Assembly (NCBI RefSeq): GCF_022682495.2
Contig: NC_071391.1
Span: 39,718,498-39,782,497, forward strand
DNA: 64,000 nt
Direction: 5' to 3'
Origin: Desmodus rotundus
Lineage: Eukaryota > Chordata > Mammalia > Chiroptera > Phyllostomidae
The notes below the pieces were generated by a model that did not search any database, was not told the DNA's origin, and worked only from the letters and a program-made list of their open reading frames with translations. A program made the translations under genes and the position numbers. How positions within the stretch are numbered: the first letter of the stretch is position 1; every line of letters begins with the position of its first letter. Shown piece after piece: positions 43,237 through 53,184 of the stretch.

Positions 43237-44337
43237 GTGACTGGGCGCCCACAGGCCAGCTGTAACTTTATGGCCTCGCTCACTTGCCAAGCCAAACAAC
43301 CAGTGTTGGGTGCAAACATTGTATCCCAGTGCGCAGGGGGGAAAGCCCTGAGCCAGGAGCCTCTGGTAAGCAGGAGAGACTTAGTAGCCTGGGCCCAGCT
43401 GCATTTGTCCTTGGGGCCCCATACCTGCCCCTCCACTGCAGAGATAGGGCCCCGACTCTCAACCCTGCTGGCCCGGCCTCCAGGAGGCATCAGCTCGCCC
43501 ACCAGTCCCAGGCTGCACATGTCAGGAACCAGGCCCAGAGGTACTGAGCTGCCAGCACCTCTCCCACACCTAAAAGCCCTTCTGTTTCTGCCATGGCTGC
43601 CTCTGTGTCCAATGTCCCCACCCGGTCGTGGCCTTAGCAAGCACAGTCCCAGGACCGTTTCTGACCTCCAGGCTCCAGACCCACTGCCTGGGCCCCTCCT
43701 TGTCCCCCCATCTTCTTCCCCTGAGTTCCTTGCCCTATCTCTCCCTGGCGGTCTGTCTCCTTATCTGTCCAGGGTCTATCTTTGTCTCTTCTCCAGGCAG
43801 GCTGTCTGCAGCGGAGGCTTCCCAAGAGTGGAGGTGTTGACAGGGGGTGGGTGTGGGGAGGATACTCTATGTCCCTTCTTGAGCCTTATCGGGAAAACTG
43901 AAGTAACTGCTCAGGCCTCAGGCTGGAATTTCGCCCTGGATGACCTTGCTCTGTTTGCTGGGGCCTCCGCAGGGACAGCCAGGGTCAAACCAGTCAGGAA
44001 ACAGGCCCCTGCTTGTTGGCTGGCCTGCTCCTCCTCACGGCTCTCATCCCGGCCTCCAGCCAGGGACCTCCAGGAGACTCCGCGGGAGAGGGCCGTCCTC
44101 TTCCTAGGCACTTGCAGAAACAGGGCCGGGCTGGGGGGTCAGGGAGGGGGGAAAGCGGGGATGAATCATGACCAACATAGCTCAGGGGACCAGCAGGCCC
44201 TCCTTAGGCCCCCAAGAGGAAACCCTCGAGGGCTGAGGAGGAACAGGGCACCGCCCAGTCTTCTCCCCTCAGGTGCTCCCAGGCAGGCCTGCGCTTGCTG
44301 CCCGCCACCCACAGTGCATGCCAGGAATGGCTGAGAG
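43237..44337 (+). other. Long unexplained open frame (365 codons; 354 from the first ATG)
   Basis: This is the longest open frame in the window. It begins with GTG; the first ATG is at 43,270 in a poor Kozak context (T at -3, G at +4). The peptide is rich in Pro, Leu, Ser, Gly and Ala with no domain, signal peptide, membrane span or repeat that I recognise. It lies in a GC-rich intergenic stretch with no splice-supported partner, and its end abuts a MIR near 44,330. It may be a chance frame, part of an lncRNA or a decayed gene. I do not call it a gene. Confidence 0.2.
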
Positions 44338-44530
44338 AGGCCCTGGAGCAGGACACACGGGTATTGTCCCAGATCTGCCATTGCCTGTGTCCCCGTGGGC
44401 AAATGCCTTGCTCTCTGAGCCTGAGTTTTCTCATCCGCAGCACAGCACCCACTTTCTCTGTTGTGGGAGATAAAATGAGATCGGCAGGGCTGGCTCCGGG
44501 GCTCAGCGCCTGCGGGGCCCCTCGGCCCTT
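44330..44530 (+). mobile_element. MIR
   Basis: 'atctgccattgcctgtgtcc', 'ctgagcctgagttttctcat' and 'ggagataaaatgagatcggc' are MIR landmarks in sense order. Confidence 0.65.
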
Positions 44531-44879
44531 GGCAGGCACAGCTGCGACCAACTGCTTGTTGTGGGTAAGCACAGGCTTCGGGTCACGAAACCCTCTGGAG
44601 TTGTCCGATTGAAAGCGGTTTCTTATCGCTGTGCCTCTTCCCTGACACTTCTCACTTTTAACACATGAAAGAACAAACAGCACTTGCTCAACAGGCTGTT
44701 GCTTATTTCTCCTTCACTGTGGGGCTCTCACCCTCCTCCCTTCAGAGTCACCACTTCGGAATATCAGGATGTGTGGGTGTGTGTACAAATGCACAACTTT
44801 CTTTACTGAAGGACTGGGTAATTGTTAAAGGGGATTGACCACTTAGGACTTTCACAACTCCGTACATACCATACAGAGT

Positions 44880-45130
44880 AGTTTAGAAACTACTAAATGA
44901 CATGGTGGGTACATGTCATTATATATTTGTCCAAATCCATAGAATGTACAACAGAAGAGTGCACCCGAACGTAAACTACGGATTTTGGGTGATAATGCTG
45001 CGTCAGCGTAGATTCATCAATTACAACAAATGCACAACTCTGAGGCAGGGAGGTGGGTGATGGGGGAGGCTATGCAGCGGCGGACAGAGGGTAGATGGGA
45101 ATTCTCCATACTTTCTGCTCAATTTTGCTG
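44880..45130 (+). mobile_element. L1 3' UTR fragment
   Basis: 'ggtgggtacatgtcattata', 'tccatagaatgtacaacaga', 'taaactacggattttgggtg' and 'tgctcaattttgctg' match the L1M 3' UTR. A related copy is at 61,890-62,140. Confidence 0.6.
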
Positions 45131-45224
45131 CCCCCTCCCGGGCCCCAGAGCTGCCATCTCCTCCCTAGGGAACGAGGGGACCAATCTGGCCGGAGCAGGA
45201 CAGCAAGACAGCTCTCAGGACAGC

Positions 45225-45480
45225 AGAGCAGCCATCGGGACCGCTCGACGCGGCGCGGCGGTCGGGTGGAGACCGGCGGCGCATGGCTGCCCCCTGGCGT
45301 CCCCCGCCAGCCTCGCCCCGCGCCTGCCGCTCGTGCCTGGGCGCACATGGTCATTTTCTGCCAAAGACATGACCATCCCAATACCTCGGGCTTTAGCCAT
45401 CTGAGGACCGGCCATGGAGGCGCGGGGCGGGGGGAGGGGGGTGGATTGTGCCCGATGACGGCGGGGCTGGTTGCTCTTTT
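45225..45480. promoter_or_regulatory. Intergenic CpG island; candidate promoter of an SBF2-AS1-like lncRNA
   Basis: A compact island has about 12 CpGs in 45,241-45,300 and 7 in 45,301-45,360, then an Sp1-type run (ggggcgggggg) near 45,424-45,436 and CCAT cores resembling YY1 sites near 45,230 and 45,396. It sits about 4.7 kb beyond the inferred SWAP70 poly(A) site, between an L1 3' end and a Ves SINE. In human, SBF2-AS1 begins a few kb past SWAP70 and runs antisense to SBF2, which would be the minus strand here. Homology is inferred from position only. Confidence 0.45.
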
Positions 45481-45650
45481 AAACGAGCCAAAAGGTGGGC
45501 GGGAGCTGCACGTGCAATCCTGGTAGGTTGACTATGGAGGGTGGGGTCATTCTCTTTGCATACCTGCTTTCTCTCCATTTTCCACGTTGGGTATGCATTA
45601 CTTGTTGCTAAGAAAAAACTGCAAACTTCATTTTTAAAGAATCACATGGG

Positions 45651-45852
45651 GCCCTGGCCGTTGTGGCTCAGTGGATTGAGCGCCGGCCTGCAAACCAAAG
45701 GTCACCGGTTGATTCCCAGTCAGGGCACATGCCTGGGTTGCAGGCCAGGTCCCCATAGGGGGCGCGCAAGAGGCAACCACACGTCAATCCTCTCCCTTTC
45801 TCCTTCCCTGCCCCTGTCTCTAAAAATAAATAAATAAACTCTTTAAAAAAAA
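45651..45852 (+). mobile_element. Ves SINE with target-site duplication
   Basis: It begins 'gccctggccgttgtggctca' and has an (AAAT)n/A tail. ATCACATGGG flanks it at 45,641-45,650 and 45,853-45,862. Confidence 0.96.
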
Positions 45853-46164
45853 ATCACATGGGGGTCTAATTGGCCTGTCAAGGGAATTCTGCCAGTTTGG
45901 GGCCTAGTTTCTGGTACCTCTTTGCATGAAATCTGCGGGAGAAATGGGCACTAGGACTTAAGTGTTTGGGGTTGATGAGCCATCCTTCACATATACTTGG
46001 ACTTTCTTTAAGAAGAAAGGAAAGGAAAATTGACCCCAGCCTCAGGATGGAGTGGGGTAAATGCTCCAACCGGACCAGAAACTCGTTTCCCTATTGTCTC
46101 CGAGTACACACGAGGAATATATCGAGAACCATTTGAAGACAGAGACTTATTTCAGAAAAGGGCC

Positions 46165-46260
46165 ATAAAAAGCAGGCTTTTACTAAGTACCTACTATGTG
46201 CCACATGCTGACAATACAGTCCCAAGGCCAACATCGGTCCCTCAGGGGCTCGGGGCTTGC
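46165..46260 (-). mobile_element. MIR/L2-type fragment
   Basis: 'actaagtacctactatgtgccacatgctg' style text is the common old-SINE/LINE2 end. The exact family is not resolved. Confidence 0.4.
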
Positions 46261-48079
46261 CTGTGAGGAGTTCATCAGAGCTGCGGGCCAGCGGAGCCTT
46301 CCCTACTGCTGCCGAGGCAGAGTCAGCGAGAACGCTGAGCATGGCAGCTGTGGGGGCTGCAGCTGCGGGGCGAGCGGCTCTGGCCTCAAGGCCAAAAAGC
46401 TGTGGTGGCCACCAAGGAAGCCATAGGATCCCTGTGGGGAAAGCAAAGGCTGGGGTCCTTCGGGCTCTGCTGGGAGGCAGCAGGCACAGGCTCTTGAGAT
46501 CCATCCACTTCACCACCTGGTTGGGCCCCCAAAGGGCTGGCGTGACTGGAGAAGTGGGAGCCTTTCTGGGCAGAGCCCCCACCCTAGGACCCCATTTGTT
46601 CACTCAGCCATTCACACACGTATCAAATGCCTACCTTTGCAGGATACCTGGGGAGCGACATCTGCCAGTGGAAGGGCAAAGAGAGCACCCTGGTGTTTCC
46701 CAAACTCTCCGGTGGTTTGGCATGACTGACCCACCTCAGTCACCTGTGGGATTTTCTCAGAAGTTGTCAGTCTGCCCGAAAAATCCCCATGTGTGCCCTG
46801 GCCCAGCCGCAATGGAAAGCCCCTCGTCTTCTGACTTTCTAAAGGAAACGCACCAAGATGAAACATCGGGGGTGAAGCGTGGCTCTGCAACACAGAGAAA
46901 ATGTCATGGACACCGAGTGCCTCCAGGTGTGACGCTCTGAGAGGGCAGTTACCTGGGCAGTCTCCGCTCAGAGAACGCAGCCCCCGGATCTGGCTCACTC
47001 CGGGTGGAGCAGTAAGGCAGAACCCAGGTCTGTGTCACCCTGAAATCAGCCTCCCTTCCGGCTCCATGCTTTGAAGGCCAAGCACTGCCCACTTATACTC
47101 TAAGGAAGCCGTTCACTCTGTCCCTCTGACCATCTTATTGCCGTGAGGAGTGCGGGGCCTCGGGACTCGGGGATGAAACCTTCACCCAGACGCCTTTCTT
47201 GAATGGCCTGTGCGTTCCTTGCAAACAAATGCCCTGAAGATGGGAACAGAGAGCCCAGTGGGCAGCACTGGGCAGAGATGCTGCATGAGAGAAGGGGACG
47301 GGGCCTGGGCTTCCGAAGCAGTGCTGGCACCCACAGATCAGTCTGTGGGCAGGCAGTGTGTCTTCTCAGGGGAGCTAGCCCAGGATGGTCCTAGCTGACC
47401 CCGCAAAAGGGGCAGAGACCATGAGAACAGAGGAGGGGCCCAGGGAGACCTGCTCTCAGAGACCCAGTGGGGGCTGCTGCTGGTCAAAGCAGGAAGTACT
47501 GGCTGTGGAGAAAGGCAGGGTGACACAGGACAGGAAATGAGGTATTCAGAAGCGGGGGCTACTGGGCTGGGGATTGAACGGAAGGGGGTTTGCTAAACAA
47601 AGCTTCCCTCTCCCCACTCCTCACGTCCCGGGTTTTTAGCAGGGCCTGTGGCCTGCTGTTGAGGAGGTGGACATAGCCAGGGAGGAAGGCCTTCATTCCT
47701 GTGGGCACCCAACCCTAAGAAGCACTGTGCTGAGTCTATGCGGTGGGGGCGGAAAAGGAATCTGAAGCCAGACCTTAGTGTCCACTGGAATCTACCCACG
47801 ACCCAGGGCCAGAGACTCGGCCACCTTAGAAAGGTCAACAGAAGCTGAGCATGGGATTAGAGCGCAGACATGCGGATAGCTGGGTGATGGGGGAATAGAA
47901 GCACTGAGATAAGAATGTTTGGCATCCTAATGCATTTTAAGGATCAGCAAGGAGGCAGGTGGGGTGATGGACTTCACCCTAAAAAAGGCCAGGAGTTCCA
48001 GTGTGGATCTGATTCGTCCCATCCGGGTCCTTCTCTGCCAGCTAGGGACCAGCCAGCTGTGGCATTCTAGAGCCACTAC

Positions 48080-48620
48080 TGTTATAAACAGTAAACTGTA
48101 CAAATCCTGAGTGTAAAGTTGATACATCTTACTTGTATAACCACGACCCATTTCCAGCTTCCCAGAAGGTTCACTTGTGCCCTTTTCCAGTTAACACCCC
48201 CCCAACTCCCCCCAGCACACCCCTGGGTAACCACAATTCTGACCTCAAAATGCACAGATCAGCTGTGCCAGTTCTGGAAGTTAAGAAGAATGAAATCATT
48301 CAGTATGTTCCCTGTTTGGCGTCTTCGCTCAACATAACGTCTGTGAGATTCATCCAGGTTGTTGCATCTCTCAGGGATACATCACTTCAGTTGCAGTGTA
48401 GCACCCTGTCTGACTACACCACAACCCATTGATCTGTTCCCTGCTGGCGGGCCCTCGAACAGCTCCTGGGCTGGGGCCATCCTAAGCGAAGTGGCTGTGA
48501 ACCTCCTTGCAGGGTCTTCGGTGGACACCAGGCTCTTTAGCCGGGGGGTGGAGCCTGGACATAGGTAGCTGTTGTCATTGACTTTAGTAGGTAACACCAG
48601 AAAGCTTCCCAGAGTTGAGG
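48080..48620 (-). mobile_element. Antisense L1 fragment
   Basis: 'gtataaccacgacccatttc', 'gcttcccagaaggttcactt', 'caacataacgtctgtgagat' and 'tcatccaggttgttgcatct' are antisense L1M landmarks in order. Confidence 0.7.
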
Positions 48621-49223
48621 GGTAACTTTTACAGGTCTTCAAATGAGTATATAAAGGAAGTAGAGGCGGAGAGGAAAGAAACATATTCTTTAAACTATTC
48701 CCGACTGATTTTTTCAATAAGCTCTGAGCACCGAAGAACTGGTAGCCTTGTCCTGCATGAGCACCCCCCTCTCAGCCTCCATAGGGCCTGGCCATAACGA
48801 ACCTGATCCTCACTCCCCAAGGGCCACTGTGCCTCACTGGCACTCCCTGAGGCACGAGGGGCACAGGCGCCCTATGAGGTCCATCACCAGCTAGGCAGGA
48901 AATGTGAACATGTCCCTCACCAGCTGCTGAATGGCTCTGACAAACCCTCCCTGCATTTAGCCACTTGTGGAAGGAAATCAGGGTCACAGGCGGCTTTCAC
49001 ACTTCTCTCCTCAGCAACCCGCTTCTCAGCCCTTCAGACAGATCCAAAGCAACCCCCTTCCATCTGTGTTGCAAAGGCATTTACAGTTTCTGAGGCACAA
49101 CCCCCCCCCACCTGTGCGGAAGCTCCTGCCCACCTCTCTCTGCCGCCTCGCAGGGCAGCCCGCCTCCCTCCCTTCCAGGTGCGCCCCATTCACACCAAAG
49201 AGGCCAATCCCTGGGATGCACCG

Positions 49224-49420
49224 CAGGGGTGTCCAACTTGCGACCCGCAGGCCACGTGCGGCTCAGGACGGCTAGGAATTCGGCCCAACACAACATCGTA
49301 AATTCACTTAAAACATTATGAGACTTTTTTGTGATTATGTGTCGCAATGTACTTAATGTGTGGCCCAAGACAACTCATCTTCCAGCATGGCCCAGACACC
49401 AAAAGGTGGGACAACCCTGC
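49224..49420 (+). mobile_element. Non-autonomous hAT-type DNA transposon with terminal inverted repeats
   Basis: About 197 bp are bounded by 'caggggtgtccaacttgcg' and 'gtgggacaaccctg', which are imperfect inverted repeats. The interior 'ggcccaacacaacatcgtaa' and 'tgtgtggcccaagacaactc' is a common mammalian hAT repeat. The subfamily is not determined. Confidence 0.65.
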
Positions 49421-49489
49421 AAGGGAAGGCCTGCCCCCAAGAGCCTGGTGTGTCCTGGACAACAGACCCAGCCTTTCTGTGGAGCAGGC

Positions 49490-49690
49490 TTTCTCAGCCT
49501 TGGCGCTGAGGGCTTCTCAGACCGGCGCAGTCCTGTGACTTGTGGGACATTGGGCAGCATCACTGGCCTCGACCCACCAGATGTCAGTAACACCCCCTGA
49601 CAACCAAGGGTGACAACCAAGAATGTCTCCAGACATTGCCAAACGCCCCCCTGGAGGCAAAATCGTGCCTGGGCGAGAACAGTTGCAACA
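49490..49690 (-). mobile_element. MER20 DNA transposon
   Basis: 'agcatcactggcctcgaccc', 'ccagatgtcagtaacacccc' and 'aatgtctccagacattgcca' match the MER20 reverse complement. MER20 copies serve as regulatory elements in eutherian endometrium; no role is shown here. Confidence 0.75.
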
Positions 49691-50188
49691 GAGAAACAAG
49701 TCTGGGAAAACACCTTCCAGACTTTCCGGTGGGTTCTCTCCCTCCACACCCTCGAGAAAAGGGAAAGCTCAGCGTTCGGAGACACAGTCAAGCTACATGG
49801 AGAGGCCTCCTTGGTCCACAAGGGGCATTTTAATTTTGGTGACCATGTAAAACCAGAACAAAAAACCACACTGTTTACTCTGGTAAAACTGAAAGAAAAA
49901 CTGAAAGGCACACAATGAACTCGGGAAAGCAGGAGTAAGAGGGTTTGGAGGAAGCAGCAACAAGGGGGAGAAATCATCTCGTGAGTTCCCGTCTGTGAGC
50001 TGACACAGGGGCCACGGCTTCCCACATCAGTGACTCAGACACCAAACACGAGGCCCTCGCCCATTCACGCAGGCATGGCCGTGGGGGTCCAAGCGCCAAA
50101 CCCAGTGTTTTCAGGAAGTATCCCCAAACCGCGTCCAGCTCATCAGATAAACATACACACATACACACACACAAATTTACCCTGTAAT

Positions 50189-50194
50189 TTTATT
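50189..50194 (-). terminator. SWAP70: SWAP70 poly(A) signal (distal)
   Basis: AATAAA on the minus strand is followed 15-20 nt later by a gtgtgtgtgtatgtgtgta run (about 50,151-50,174), a textbook downstream GT-rich element. Cleavage is expected near 50,170. Confidence 0.65.
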
Positions 50195-50460
50195 AAACCA
50201 GACAGTTTTAAATGTATGTTGTTCTGGGTTTTTGTTTTTTTAATTTTCTTACTGAGTGCATTAAAAAAAATACAAAACATTTTTAATATATCTTAGAAAA
50301 TTAGCAAAAAATTAAGAAAGTTCAGCATATTACACTGCATAATATTTAGGTAAGAATGTTTGAAAATTATAAATATTTTGTTCCCTCTCAACATAGCAAA
50401 TGACAAAAATACATTTAAAAATTTTTTCATATATAATTCATATAAATGATCATATTCCTG

Positions 50461-50466
50461 TTTATT
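50461..50466 (-). terminator. SWAP70: Alternative SWAP70 poly(A) signal (proximal)
   Basis: AATAAA on the minus strand (ttaataaacagg context) lies in AT-rich UTR with no obvious GT element downstream. Confidence 0.35.
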
Positions 50467-50754
50467 AAGTAAAAGGCCTGATTATGACAAGCACACACAC
50501 ACTCCTGAGATATTCTGTACAGTAACTACAGGAGTAACACCATGGGGTCTGCCAGCACTTCGGCAGCTGAACCATTTTAAACCTTAGGAGGAATTCGGTT
50601 AGTATCAGACGGTCATTCCAAACGGGATTTACTTAGTTCATCTATGCATGCGCTTTGATTCATAAATACGGCGTGTCCTCGGCTGACACTGCTTTGTTAC
50701 AACGTTGAAGAGATGCTGCAGAAACTCAACTGCTTCACGACTCTGCCTGTAGAG

Positions 50755-51465
50755 CAGGATGGGCTCGGCTCTACGCCACCTGGCGCAAGGCCGGGGAACC
50801 TGCCGACGGCGCTCGGCGGGGGACTCGCTGCGTCCGTTTCAGCCGCGCGCTGAGAAAGGCTCTCCGCCGGACGTGAAACGGCAACGCTGCGCCAACGACG
50901 AACCTCTTCCGCACGACCGCTTCCGTGCGACCGCCGAGCCGAGGCGGGTCCCCGTGCAGCTAGTGCTTCTCTCGCGGAGCAGCCACGGTCACGCGGCGGC
51001 GCGCAGACTGGCCGGACCGGTTTCGAAACAGGCACCCAGAGAAGGAAACGGGCTGCGACAGGAACGCCTGAGCCCCCCAGTCCCGGAGGCTCTTCCCCGA
51101 GCACGCGGCCCACGGCCCCGCGGGCTCTGAGGGCCGCCGAGGGATTTCCAGAAGCTGAAGTTCTCACAGAAAGAGTCTAGTAAGAGCACGCCGATGTCGA
51201 CGTTTTTTCCTTTCCAGTAGGCCCGTATTCGCGGGGAGATAAACAGGGCCTCCTCTGGGCAGGGACCCGACAGCAGGCGAAGGAAGAAGAGTCAGAAGCA
51301 GCAAAGCCAGGTCCTTCCGTCTTTCGCATCGAGCTCTCCGGCCACGCTCGGACCCGGCCACGGCTGCGGCGGCCGCCGGCGGTCACTCTGTGCCCTTCTT
51401 CCCCTTCCAGCTCTTCTCTCTCTCCTGCAGCTCCGCCTGCGTGAAGGCCGCCGGCCCCCAGTTGG
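50755..51465. promoter_or_regulatory. CpG island over SWAP70 stop codon and proximal 3' UTR
   Basis: By eye there are about 6-11 CpG per 60 bases from 50,761 to 51,120, against 0-2 in most of the window, and the dense region extends into the terminal coding exon. It has no TATA box. It lies at the 3' end of SWAP70, so it is an orphan island with respect to annotated promoters. It may be an antisense or alternative promoter, or simply hypermutable GC-rich sequence kept unmethylated. Confidence 0.75.
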
Positions 51466-51489
51466 TGATCAGGTGAGGGTTTTTGGAAC
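51383..51489 (-). CDS. SWAP70: SWAP70 terminal exon (coding part)
   Basis: The coding part is 107 nt, ending in TGA (51,383-51,385 read on the minus strand). After the split Gly it encodes [20 protein letters not shown] and [14 protein letters not shown]. The '[21 protein letters not shown]' tail is the C-terminal F-actin-binding segment of SWAP-70, about 34 residues with a basic end. The GC content is high here because the exon lies inside a CpG island that continues through the proximal 3' UTR. Confidence 0.96.
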
Positions 51490-51802
51490 CTGAAAGACAA
51501 ACACGCTGCAACCACAGGACGTACTACGTTCTTCGACTGACACTATCGTTTTCCCACAGACGAAACAGGAATTTCCCTCCTTGTTTCTCCCTGAGGACCG
51601 TCCACCAGCGTCCCCCAAACTACACAGAGGGACTGCCAGGCCCTTCTTGTCTGTCGGGGGCAGGAACGGCAAGAGAAATTTACCCTCAACGCCTGGCTTC
51701 TGCGTATCGGGGCCGAAGAAGTTTCTTTGCGTGATTCAACGACACACAACAGAACAGAAAAATAGCCGGATAAATGCGCGATGGCTGCGAGGAGCGCCTC
51801 AC
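51490..51802 (-). other. SWAP70: SWAP70 last intron
   Basis: This short 313-nt intron has canonical borders (gtgagg ... ctttcag) and no repeats. Confidence 0.85.
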
Positions 51803-51899
51803 CTGGTTCTATCAGGCGGATCAGGCCTTCGTGCTGGGCCACTTTGTCCTTCCAGCTCTTCGTCTTACTGGTGGCCATCTCCAGCTTCTTTTTAACTCC
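51803..51899 (-). CDS. SWAP70: SWAP70 exon: start of the actin-binding C-terminal region
   Basis: This 97-nt exon encodes [20 protein letters not shown] and [12 protein letters not shown] plus the first base of a Gly codon. The acceptor is ggttcag and the donor is a good gtgagg. The basic '[17 protein letters not shown]' block leads into the region of SWAP-70 that binds F-actin. The first residue is Gly (GGA) where I recall Glu in human SWAP-70. Confidence 0.95.
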
Positions 51900-52780
51900 C
51901 TGAACCGAAAGGAGATGTTGAGTCATGCGAAACACACGGGTGGTTTAAGAGCCAGAAAACGATGAGCGGACACTCACTATGTGGCACAGCCACCGTGAGC
52001 AGCAGGAACTCTACCGCTCCCTTCTTACAGGTGTGGGAACCAGGATTCAGAGCAGTTAATAACCTGCCTGAGGCCACACAGAGAACCTAGTCCACACTAA
52101 TTACCAGTGAATATAAAATCCCGCGTGCCCGTTAGCGCGGCCTCCTCGGGCTCCCAATCCCCCTTTCACTGTCTGCTTGTGAGGCCGGGGTAATTCTTTC
52201 TCGCCGGCTGGCGCCGGTCAGGCTCTGTCAGTAGGGGGCGCTACTGGGACACTGAGGGAGGAAGGCCTTTATTTCCAAGGGCCCCTGCTCCTCTCTGCAG
52301 TTCCCCTGGCTTGTGGGACACCCGAGGTGCCCACCGCAGTGAGTTTCCATGGCACCGCCCTGTGAGCAGCGATGGCCAGGTCCCCATAAGCGGCCACCCG
52401 ATGAGTTCTGCCAGCCAGTGGGCCACAGCTGAGCCCTCCGCAGGGAGGTCTGGGTCACAGCGCTGGTTTTACGGGGACCCTGGCCCACCCGTGTCCTTCC
52501 CAGTGCTCTGCCTCAGTCCTAGAGGCGGTGGCTGCTGCCCGCACCTGCCATTCCCGTGTCCTTAATTAAAGTCGTCTTCCCCGCTCCACAGTTAACCCTG
52601 TTCATGTTACATTTCCCCTGTTTGAATTGCTGTGTGGCTTCTGTCTCCGCACTGGACTCGGATACACCTCACTGCCCATAAAAAATTCTTACTACGGCTT
52701 TTGACAGTTACACAAGCGTTCTATTTTTTTTAAATTTGTTTTTAAAATTCAAATGCACGTGTTTGCAGGGGCAAGTCTAC
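51900..52780 (-). other. SWAP70: SWAP70 intron
   Basis: This 881-nt intron contains an antisense MIR remnant at about 51,965-52,100; the remainder is unremarkable. Confidence 0.75.
51965..52100 (-). mobile_element. MIR fragment, antisense
   Basis: 'cactcactatgtggcacagc' followed by 'cctgcctgaggccacacaga' is reverse MIR. Confidence 0.55.
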
Positions 52781-52979
52781 CTCATACTGCTCGAGCGCTT
52801 GCTTGCGCTCCAACTCCAGCTGTTCCAGCTGTGCCATGGCTTCCTGAAGGGCCTGCTCCTTCATAACGCGCTGGTTCTCCAGCTCCTGCTTCTCCGCTTC
52901 GGTCATCTGGATGGTCTGCTGCTGCTCCAGGTGCCACTTCTCCAGTTCAGCCCTCTTGGAAGACTCTTCCTCCAGCAAC
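52781..52979 (-). CDS. SWAP70: SWAP70 exon: end of the coiled coil
   Basis: This 199-nt exon supplies the last base of the split Arg codon and then 66 residues: [66 protein letters not shown]. It is a long Gln/Glu/Leu-rich helix. The acceptor is cgctgcag and the donor gag|gtagac, phase 0. A few substitutions relative to human (for example Met in IQMTEAEK and Ala in AMAQLEQ) are conservative. Confidence 0.96.
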
Positions 52980-53184
52980 CTGCAGCGTGCGGAGGTCAGG
53001 ATCAAATGCGCCTGGGTCACCACACCCGACCCAGAACGCGAGGGGGGCACTTCAGACCTGAGAATATTTGAGGTCACCTAAGCCACCTCTCTCATTCGAC
53101 TGGGAGCAGGCCAGCAGCCAGAGAGGCCCACGTTCACCGGACTGGAAATGTGACCCACGTGTCCTGCTCCAAACTCTGTTTCAC

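Larger units (their letters stand above)
27966..50169. other. Intergenic interval between SBF2 and SWAP70 3' ends
   Basis: This 22-kb interval has no exon that I recognise. Identified contents are MER5 (about 29.84-29.96 kb), Ves SINEs (33.55-33.77, 45.65-45.85 kb), MIRs (35.08-35.18, 44.33-44.53 kb), a MaLR-type LTR (35.39-35.85 kb), L2 (36.34-36.64 -, 38.37-38.70 -, 40.89-41.57 +), a C-rich tract (39.36-39.41 kb), a TG repeat (43.08-43.11 kb), an L1 3' end (44.88-45.13 kb), a CpG island (45.23-45.48 kb), antisense L1 (48.08-48.62 kb), and hAT and MER20 elements (49.22-49.69 kb). I can name nothing in 28.0-29.0, 30.0-33.5, 33.8-35.0, 37.0-38.3, 39.5-40.8, 41.6-43.0 or 45.9-48.0 kb beyond weak L2/MIR traces. 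The stretch 29.04-29.25 kb resembles an old interspersed repeat that I cannot name. Confidence 0.75.
50170..51382 (-). other. SWAP70: SWAP70 3' UTR
   Basis: On the minus strand the first 650 nt after the stop are extremely CpG-rich and the last 550 nt AT-rich. The end is inferred from AATAAA at 50,189-50,194 followed by a GT-rich run. A second AATAAA at 50,461-50,466 could give a shorter UTR. I see no repeats within it. Confidence 0.65.

Noticed and set aside
46257..46940. 227-codon frame with a good Kozak ATG at 46,341 and an Ala-rich start
   Set aside because: It crosses MIR/MER5-like repeat text and has no splice partner or family resemblance.
50759..51130. 123-codon + strand frame over the SWAP70 3' UTR CpG island (and a 156-codon frame on -)
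   Set aside because: Stop-poor GC-rich sequence opens frames on both strands; the peptides are compositionally odd and match nothing, and the region fits SWAP70 3' UTR.
52736..53071. 111-codon + strand frame with Leu-rich peptide
   Set aside because: It is the antisense shadow of the SWAP70 coiled-coil exon (Leu/Gln/Glu codons read backward).
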